A DNA stretch of 64,000 nucleotides from Pseudomonas beijingensis. Lineage in GTDB: Bacteria > Pseudomonadota > Gammaproteobacteria > Pseudomonadales > Pseudomonadaceae. The stretch spans positions 2,050,001 to 2,114,000 of the forward strand of contig NZ_CP117425.1 in assembly GCF_030687295.1 (NCBI RefSeq), in the 5' to 3' direction. Both the position numbers and the translations under genes were made by a program. This document shows positions 57,109 to 64,000 of the stretch, one piece after another. The notes beneath the pieces are model-generated. The model saw only the letters and a list, made by a program, of their open reading frames with translations, made no database searches and had not been told where the DNA came from. Numbering within the stretch: the stretch's first letter is position 1; each line of letters opens with the position of its first letter.

Positions 57109-57945
57109 ATGGACAACGGACGATACGAAAGGCAAGCAGCGACGGCGGGGGGCGTGGCGGCGTCCGAGCTGTTGCCGCATATTCTGCTGATCGACGATGT
57201 CCCTGAAGACATCCGCGCCACGCTCGTTCTGTTGAAATCACAGCCCTGGCGCATTTCCCTGGCCAGCGACGCCTATCAAGGCTATCAACGCGCACTGGCC
57301 CTGCGTCCGGACCTCATCGTCCTGGATGTGCACATGCCGCAAATGGACGGTTTCAGCCTCTGCCGGCTATTGCGCGAGGCACCGGCCACCCGGCATGTCC
57401 CGATCCTGTTCCTGTCGTCGGCCAATACTTCCTTGGAGCGCCTGGAAGGGCTGACCGTGGGCGCGGTGGACTACATTCCCAAATCCTGCGCCCCCGAAGA
57501 AGTGCTGGCGCGTATCAAGATCCACCTGCAATTGACCTGGCGCGCGCCACCGGCCGTCCATGAAAGCCCGGCCGATCCGGAGCCCCAAGGCGATGAGATC
57601 GTGCTGCGTGCGGCGATGCGACTGATCGAAAACCAGCTGGACGACATACCGTCCCTGGGCATGCTCGCGCAAAAAGTCGGCACCCATGAAAAACGCCTCA
57701 CCGCCATTTTTCGCGAACACCTGGGAATGACCGTGTTCGCCTACATTCGCGACGCCCGTTTGCGGCGTGGCCAGGATTTGCTCTGTGAAAGCGCCATGAG
57801 CGTGCAGGACGTCGCCGAACTGGTGGGCTTTCGCAACGCCTGCAATTTCACCACGGCCTTTCGACAGCGCATCGGCATGACACCCAGTCAGTTTCGCCAG
57901 CAGACCCTGGGCATCGCTGAAACCGAGTCGGCCGGGCGCGCCTGA
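57109..57945 (+). CDS. Response regulator with REC and AraC-type DNA-binding domains
   Basis: A 278-residue two-component regulator. The N-terminal REC domain has acidic residues in HILLIDDVPED, phospho-acceptor D73 in LIVLDVHMPQMDG and the switch lysine in DYIPKSCAPEEV. The C-terminal 100 residues are an AraC/XylS double helix-turn-helix (LGMLAQKVGTHEKRLTAIFR; DVAELVGFRNACNFTTAFRQ). It acts as a phosphorylation-controlled activator. Its stop overlaps the start of the kinase gene (TGATG), so the kinase is its partner. Confidence 0.92.
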   Translation: MDNGRYERQAATAGGVAASELLPHILLIDDVPEDIRATLVLLKSQPWRISLASDAYQGYQRALALRPDLIVLDVHMPQMDGFSLCRLLREAPATRHVPILFLSSANTSLERLEGLTVGAVDYIPKSCAPEEVLARIKIHLQLTWRAPPAVHESPADPEPQGDEIVLRAAMRLIENQLDDIPSLGMLAQKVGTHEKRLTAIFREHLGMTVFAYIRDARLRRGQDLLCESAMSVQDVAELVGFRNACNFTTAFRQRIGMTPSQFRQQTLGIAETESAGRA

Positions 57946-60332
57946 TGCGGCTCCTACCGTTTTTATTGCTGACGATAGCGTTGTTATCCACAGGCTCGCT
58001 GCACGCCGCGGCTGTGGATATCTGCCGGGCTGACCACCAGGACTTGATGCCCGCGATGCAAGTTTTCGAAGACACCCAGGCCAGCCTGAGCCTGGAAGAC
58101 GTCGCCCAACTGCCCGACACGCATTTCAACCCCGCCACCTCAAGCTGGCCGACCCAGGGCTACAGCCGATCCGCCTTCTGGTTGAAAGTGCCGCTCACCA
58201 ACTCAAGTGCTGTGGCGTGTTCACGCCTGCTGGTGATCGGGGCGCCGCGCCTGGAAGACATCCGCGTCTACCAACCGGGGCATGACGCCCACGCCGGAGC
58301 CGCCTATCCCTTGGCCGAATGGCCCCAACCGGCGGCACGTCAGCCGGCCTTCCCGGTCTCGCTGGCGGCAGGGGAGAGCGTTACGGTGTTCGTCCGCGTG
58401 GCGAGCAATTTCCAGATGTTGCTGGAACCGGAACTGTGGTCCGAGCCGGTGCTGCTGCGCAGTCAGCAACAGACTTACCTGAGCGACGGACTGACCCTCG
58501 GCATTGTCCTGCTGGTCGTCCCGTTCGGCTTCATCGTCGGCCGGATCCTGCGCTCCCGACTGCTCACGGTGAACGCGGGCGCGGTCCTCAGCTACATCCT
58601 GCTGACCTGCATCATCAACGGCTACTTGATCTACTGGCCCAGCGCGCTGGGCTGGACGCGCGAGCTGCTGGTCTGTTCCAGCGCGATCTCGTTCGTGCTG
58701 TTCCTGGCCTACTTCCGCGTGCTGTTGCAGGTTTCCCGGCTGCCCCAAGTCATCGGCTGGAGCTATTGGGTGCCGCTGTTGGGCTGTGTCTTCGGCCGAC
58801 TCTGGTGGCTCAAGGTCGATCCGGTCCAGGGCGCGCAGATCGTCCAACTGTCCCTGTTCAGTTTTTATGGCGCGCTGTTCGCCACGCTATTCATGGCTTG
58901 GCGCAGAAGGCTCACTTACCACTGGATGGCGTGGCTGGTGCCGGCGCTATTGGTTGGGCAATTGCTGATGCGGATTTTCTTCCCGCAAGAACAACTGCCC
59001 TGGCAGTCGCCGCAAAGCAGAAACAACCTATCGTCGACCTTGCCGGGCGTGGTGTTGCTGGTGTGCACATTGATCATGGAAGTCGCCCGCAGCCGCAACC
59101 GTGAAAAAAACGCCCTGTCCACCCTCGAACAACAACGCCAGGCCGAGCACGAGCGCCTGGAAAGCACCGTGGCGCTGCGCACGGTGCAATTGCGCGAATC
59201 CCTGGCGGCCCGCAGTGCGTTGATGGCACGGATCAGTCACGACCTGCGCTCGCCGCTGGTGCGCATCATCGACTACGCGCGCCTGTTGCACGCCGGGCCC
59301 AACCGCGATTATCAAGCGACCATCGAGCGCAACGCCCGCCAGCAACTGGAGCTGATCGACGAAATGCTCGAGTTCTCCCGTGGCGAGCTGGAGCAGATGC
59401 AACTGACCCTCGCGCCGGGCTACCTGTACGGTTTTCTCAAAGAGATCGCAGACGAGGCGGGCTTTCTCGCCGCGCGCCAGGGCAATACGTTCGAGGCGGT
59501 TCTTGCCGATGACCTGCCGCCACTGGTCGAGGCCGATTTCAAACGCCTTCGGCAGGTCCTCATGAACCTTTTGGCGAACGCGGCGAAATTCACCCGCCAC
59601 GGCCAGATCAGTTTCGAAGTGAGCGCCTGTCCCGGGGCGACGGCTGACAGCGTGGAACTGCGTTTCAGCGTGATCGACACCGGCATCGGCATCGACCCGC
59701 AAGAGTTCGAACAACTGCTGCAACCGTTCCGCCGCGGCCGCAATGCCCAACGCTATGAAGGCAGCGGGCTGGGTTTGTCCATCGTCACGCAACTGCTGGA
59801 GCGCATGGACAGCCGACTCGAACCCCAAGCCACGGAGCAGGGCAGCCACTTCAGTTTTCGCCTGCAACTGAAATACGCCGAGGAGCACGACCTCGAAATC
59901 GGCATCGTCGACAACAACGTCACGCCGCTCAACGGCCAGGGCAAACACGTTCTGTTGGTGGACGACATCGAGCAAAACAGTGAATGGCTCTATGACCTGC
60001 TGGCCGGCTACGGTTTCGACGTGAGCATGGCGGCGAATGGTGAAGACGCCTTGGCCTGCCTGGCTGAACAATCGGTCGACCTGCTGATCAGCGACCAGAT
60101 GATGCCCGGCATGGATGGCTGGGAACTGCTGCGCCACGTGCGCGAGCGTTGGGAGCATCTGCCCGTGATGCTTTACTCAGCGGTCCCGCCACGCAGGCCG
60201 GAGGGTTATCCGAAGGATCTCACCTTCGACGCAGTGCTGCTCAAGCCCGCCGACAGCCGCGAATTGCTGGCGTGCGTCAAGGCTCTGGCTTGCCCGGACA
60301 CCACGCGTCGCGCATTGGCTCGGGAGTTCTAG
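57945..60332 (+). CDS. Hybrid histidine kinase with 7TMR-DISM sensor
   Basis: A 795-residue membrane sensor kinase. A signal peptide leads to a periplasmic 7TMR-DISMED2 domain (about 30-165, with RSAFWLKVPLTNSS), then seven hydrophobic segments (about 175-375), a short coiled coil, HisKA with H432 in ARISHDLRSPLVRI, the HATPase domain (RLRQVLMNLLANAAKF, VIDTGIGIDP, GSGLGLSIV) and a C-terminal REC domain with D717 in LLISDQMMPGMDG. DISMED2 domains are thought to bind carbohydrates or small ligands. The TonB receptor begins one base after its stop. Confidence 0.93.
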   Translation: MRLLPFLLLTIALLSTGSLHAAAVDICRADHQDLMPAMQVFEDTQASLSLEDVAQLPDTHFNPATSSWPTQGYSRSAFWLKVPLTNSSAVACSRLLVIGAPRLEDIRVYQPGHDAHAGAAYPLAEWPQPAARQPAFPVSLAAGESVTVFVRVASNFQMLLEPELWSEPVLLRSQQQTYLSDGLTLGIVLLVVPFGFIVGRILRSRLLTVNAGAVLSYILLTCIINGYLIYWPSALGWTRELLVCSSAISFVLFLAYFRVLLQVSRLPQVIGWSYWVPLLGCVFGRLWWLKVDPVQGAQIVQLSLFSFYGALFATLFMAWRRRLTYHWMAWLVPALLVGQLLMRIFFPQEQLPWQSPQSRNNLSSTLPGVVLLVCTLIMEVARSRNREKNALSTLEQQRQAEHERLESTVALRTVQLRESLAARSALMARISHDLRSPLVRIIDYARLLHAGPNRDYQATIERNARQQLELIDEMLEFSRGELEQMQLTLAPGYLYGFLKEIADEAGFLAARQGNTFEAVLADDLPPLVEADFKRLRQVLMNLLANAAKFTRHGQISFEVSACPGATADSVELRFSVIDTGIGIDPQEFEQLLQPFRRGRNAQRYEGSGLGLSIVTQLLERMDSRLEPQATEQGSHFSFRLQLKYAEEHDLEIGIVDNNVTPLNGQGKHVLLVDDIEQNSEWLYDLLAGYGFDVSMAANGEDALACLAEQSVDLLISDQMMPGMDGWELLRHVRERWEHLPVMLYSAVPPRRPEGYPKDLTFDAVLLKPADSRELLACVKALACPDTTRRALAREF

Positions 60333-60333
60333 C

Positions 60334-62689
60334 ATGCAGGTTTTAGGTTACCGACTGCTCTTGCTCGGCAGCCTTTCGGCACTGCCTTGGGCGTCGGTCC
60401 AGGCCGAACAAGCGGCGCCCAGCGCCCTCACGCTCGACGCAACCACCGTCACCGCTCGGCGTCGCGAGGAAGACCCGCAAAACGTGCCGATCCCGATCAA
60501 CGTCCTCTACGGCGATCAACTGGATGAGGCCGGCCTGCATCGGCTGCAAGACATCCAACAACGCGTGCCCGGCTTGATCGTTTCCGGCCACGACGCCCGC
60601 TACGCCGGCTTCGGCCTGCGCGGCTTCGGCGCCACCGCCTACAACGATGGCCTGGAAGGCAGCGTCGGCACCTACGTCGATGGCGTCTACCAGGCGCGCC
60701 AGGGCATGGCTTTCACCGAGTTGATGGACATCGAGCGCATCGAAGTGCTGCGCGGGCCGCAAGGCACCTTGTTCGGCAAGAACACCACCGCCGGCGCGCT
60801 GAACATCATCACCCGCCAGCCCACGTTCCAGCCCGAAGCCAACCTCGAAGCCAGCTACGGCGAGCGCGGTTTGCGGGAATATCGCGGGACGATTTCCGGC
60901 CCGCTGCAAGATGACGTGCTCGCCGGGCGACTCAATGTCTTCGACAGCGCCACCGATGGCGCAGTGGAAAACCTGCACGACGGCGCCCGCCTCGGCGACG
61001 CCGACAGCCAAGGCCTGCGCGGCCAATTATTGTGGACGCCGAACACCGATTTCAGCGCCCGCCTCATCGCTGACTATGCCGCGAGCAAAACGAAGCCGGC
61101 AACGTGCTGCTGGTCAATCACTACAGCGAACAAACCCGCAAGCGCGCCAAATTTTTCGGCTATCCGCTGGCCGAGCCCGACCCCTACAAACGCGAGTCCC
61201 GCATAGACGCGCCGGGACATCCGCAAACCCTGCAGAACGGTGTCTCACTGGAATTGAATTGGGACCTGGACGAGGCCATGCGCTTCACCAGCATCACCGC
61301 CTACCGCGACTGGGACTACCGCGCCACTCGCGACACCGACAGCACCGCGCTGTCGGTGATCCAATCCGAAACCGAACTGGGCCACCGCCAGTTCAGCCAG
61401 GAATGGCGCCTGTCCGGCACGGCCGGTTCGTCCATCGACTATGTCGGCGGGCTTTTACTACCTGCGCCAACAGCTCGACCGCGGGATCGACACCGAATTT
61501 GGCAAGGACGCCGCGCCCTGGTTCGTTGGCGATCAACTGGAGCAATTGAAAAAACTCTATGGCATCACCTTCACCGATCCGAGGCAGGTGCCGGCCGTGC
61601 TGCTGGACGGCGCCCGGCAACGCTATGACGGCGAACAGAAGGGCGACAGCCGAGCCATTTTCGGCCAGCTTTCCTGGCGCCCGATTGACCCGCTGGAACT
61701 CACCGGCGGCCTGCGCTACAGCCAGGAGCGCAAGGACGCCTGGATCTCCCGTGACGCCAGCAACCTCGCCCCGCTGACCGGCTTGCCCCCCGGTGTTCCA
61801 GGCCGGTGGGCAATTGCTGCGCGACATCGCCCTCGGTGGCGGTTACTACCGCGAGGATTCGATTAAAGAAAACAACGTCTCCAGCCTCCTCAGCGCCAGC
61901 TACCGCTTCAGCGATGCGGTGATGGGTTACGTCAGCTGGTCGCGGGGTTACAAGGCCGGCGGCATCAACTTCGATGTGGTCGGCCCGTTCACCGCACCCA
62001 CCTTCGAGCCGGAGCGCGCCACGTCCCTGGAACTGGGCATGAAAACGCGCTTCTGGGACGAGCGCGCATTGCTCGACCTCGCCGTCTACCAGACCGACGT
62101 CGACAACTACCAAGCGCTCACCTACAGCCCGCCGACATCGCTGTTCGCACCACCGCTGCGGGACAACCTGATCAACGTCGGCAAAGTCCGCCTACGGGGC
62201 ATCGAACTCGATTCCGCCTGGCAACTCACCCCCCGACTCACCGGACGCCTGGGCCTGGCCTGGAGCGATGCGCGCTACCGCAGCTTCCCCAACGCCCCGT
62301 GCCCACCGGCCTCGGGCCAGTGGACCTGCGACCTCAGCGGCGAGCGCCTCTACAACGCGCCGGAATGGAACCTCAGCAGCGGCCTCGACCATACCCACCC
62401 GCTGCCCTACGGATTGGAAGCCTACAGCGGCATCGACTACAGCTTCCGCACCGGCTACTCCGGCACCCTCGAAGGCGGTGAAGGCAGCTACCAACCCAGC
62501 TACGGCCTCACCAACCTGCGCCTGGGCCTGCGCAGCCAGGACCGCGCCTGGGAAGTGGAAGGCTGGGTGCGCAACGTCTTCGACCGTCAGTACATCACCG
62601 CCGTGTATTCACTGCTCGGCTCCGGCGACTACGGCGTCATGACCGGCAGCGAACGAACCGTCGGCACCACCGTCAGGCTTCGCTATTGA
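60334..62689 (+). pseudogene. TonB-dependent outer-membrane receptor, interrupted by three frameshifts
   Basis: Active importer of the outer membrane, complete in content but split over frames. ATG 60334 gives the signal peptide and plug (VPIPINVLYGDQLDEAG; IERIEVLRGPQGTLFGKNTT). A missing C near 61080 moves the frame to NEAGNVLLVNHYSE; an extra G in GGG at 61449-61451 moves it to GFYYLRQQLDRGIDTEFG; an extra C in the C6 tract at 61786-61791 moves it to VFQAGGQLLRDIALGGGYYR, which continues to the end (TVRLRY). Corrected length is about 785 residues. Sequencing error or decay cannot be told apart here. Operon with the preceding two-component genes. Confidence 0.85.
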
Positions 62690-63763
62690 GGGAAATAAAC
62701 CGCGTCGGACAAAACGCCAAACGGTTACCGCCGGCCTTTTTCGACAGATACATGGCCTGATCCGCCTTGCTGATCAGCCCATCGACCTCATGCCCATGCT
62801 CAGGATAAAACGCCACCCCGATACTCGCGGCAATCTCCACCGTCTGCGCACCAATCAAAATCGGCGCATTCGCCGCCGCCAGCATCCGCTTGAGCAACGG
62901 CTCGCTGTCCTCCACCGCCTGCAACCCCACCAGCCCCGCGACAAACTCATCACCCCCCAGCCGCGCCAACGTATCGCCCTCACGCAACGTCGCATTGATC
63001 CGCGCCGCGACAATCTGCAACACCCGATCCCCCCAGTCATGGCCATAACTGTCGTTCAGCGCCTTGAACCCATCCAGGTCAATAAACGCGATCGCCACCT
63101 TCTGCTGATGAATACGCGCCTTGCCCAACGCCTGACGCATCCGCTCGGCCAACAACAACCGATTGGGCAACTGCGTAAGCGCGTCATACCGGGCATCACG
63201 CTCCAGCAACTGCAGCCGCTGCTTCATCTGCGTCATGTCGCCGAGCAGCGCCACATAGTGCTGAACATTGCCGTGCCGGTCATGCACCGCACTGACGCTG
63301 ATCCGCGACGTCATCTCCCGACCATCCTTGTGGCTGCTTTGGATTTCGCCGGACCAATGCCCGTGAAAATCCAGCGCATTCTTCATCGGCGCATAAAACG
63401 CTGTGAGCCGACGGACCATGCGATGGGCGTTCAGCTCGCGGCCCTCTATCTCTTCCTGCCCGTAACCGGTGAGCCGGGTGAAGGCCTCGTTCACGGCGAT
63501 GACCCGGCCGAAGGGGTCGACCAGGATGATGCCTTCGCGGGCGTGGCTGAATACGGTGGCGGCCAGTTCTGGGCAGACGGTATTGAGGCGACGGTCCAGT
63601 GTGGCTTCGTCACGGGTGGTCGGCCATGCCATGTATTGGAATCGAAGCCTTGTTGGGCCAAGTAGCCGGCCAGGGAGGACAGCGCCTTGTGCAGGCGGGT
63701 CAGGGTATGTGTGGCGAGCTTGGAGTTGAGGCAATAGCTCCGGATGACGGTGCGTAGGTTCAT
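62673..63763 (-). pseudogene. PAS-GGDEF diguanylate cyclase, one frameshift near the N-terminus
   Basis: Probable c-di-GMP synthase. The natural start appears to be ATG 63763 (MNLRTVIRSYCLNSKLATHT), but that frame ends soon after GFDSNTWHG; the body continues one frame over from YMAWPTTRDEATLDRR. One missing base near 63635-63637 joins them into a protein of about 363 residues. It has a PAS domain (GIILVDPFGRVIAVNEAFTR), a PAC segment and a GGDEF domain with the intact active site LARLGGDEFVAG. It overlaps the TonB receptor end to end by 17 bases. Confidence 0.82.
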
Positions 63764-63918
63764 GGGGGGTACACGGTGCTCGGTTGTAGCGGTAGGGGGT
63801 GAGTGAAGGGGGCATTATCGAGGGGAGGGATGGGTGGGGGCGTTTGCTGGAGCGGATGGGGGCTTTGCGGGAAGGGATTGAGTCGAAAGATTTCTGTGAG
63901 GGTTTTGTTCCAAGGCGC

Positions 63919-63950
63919 GCGCAGCGATCAAGATTAGGGGTTCGCTGCGC
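63919..63950. other. Hairpin near the right edge
   Basis: Nine-bp perfect arms GCGCAGCGA and TCGCTGCGC around a 14-base loop lie just downstream of the stop of a gene entering from the right on the minus strand. It may be its terminator, though no T-run follows. Confidence 0.4.
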
Positions 63951-63961
63951 GGGACGTTTCG

Positions 63962-64000
63962 TTAGTCCAATTCAACAATGCCATTTTTGGGAACGTTCAC
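63962..64000 (-). CDS. 3' end of an unidentified gene cut by the window edge
   Basis: The minus strand is open from the window edge and reads VNVPKNGIVELD before TAA at 63964-63962. Only 12 codons are visible, followed by a hairpin, so a real gene end is plausible but the product cannot be named. Confidence 0.3.
   Translation of the reverse strand: MNVPKNGIVELD

Overview
The window looks like chromosome of a Pseudomonas of the fluorescens group. Three things point there: high GC content with Pseudomonas-style gene orders (mla–ibaG–murA–hisG–hisD–hisC; acyl-CoA ligase–DUF1302–DUF1329–LuxR), many intergenic REP/REPIN elements of the GTGGGAGCGAGCTTGCTCGC and GTGGCGAGGGGATTTATCCCC types, and clear Pseudomonas orthologues throughout. 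No rRNA, tRNA, CRISPR array, IS element or prophage was recognised.

Layout. 1-5873: end of the outer-membrane lipid asymmetry operon (mlaC, mlaB), ibaG, murA and three histidine genes; mlaB and ibaG each carry a +1 frameshift. 5910-6512: a tandem array of REPINs. 6525-12667: chemoreceptor, M48 lipoprotein protease, a TMEM165/GDT1-type transporter behind a yybP-ykoY (Mn2+) riboswitch, rsmC and a hydroxyacid dehydrogenase. 12961-24752: LysE exporter, an acyl-CoA ligase/DUF1302/DUF1329/LuxR-MalT-type locus, ogt and a PhoD-like phosphoesterase. 25011-38769: an uptake and catabolism island with a TRAP transporter carrying two paralogous binding proteins, a mandelate-racemase-type dehydratase, a five-gene family-5 ABC transporter, a KdgM-type porin and two divergent FadR-type GntR regulators. 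A strong promoter with a palindromic operator precedes the dehydratase. The combination suggests import and dehydration of an acid sugar or an oligomer of one; the substrate cannot be read from the sequence.

38978-47035: mostly small or hypothetical genes. Among them is a two-gene AbiE-like module (nucleotidyltransferase plus winged-helix partner) bracketed by two inverted repeats that share the core TGATAGCGTGC. 47336-56732: a two-partner secretion pair, a 2544-residue TpsA adhesin with eight repeats of about 102 residues, and its TpsB transporter. 57109-62689: a tightly coupled response regulator, hybrid histidine kinase and TonB-dependent receptor. 62673-63763: a PAS-GGDEF protein.

The TonB receptor needs three, and the GGDEF gene one, single-base corrections. 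With mlaB and ibaG that makes six single-base frame breaks at the two ends of the window, most in short homopolymers. Uncorrected sequencing indels are at least as likely as true pseudogenes.
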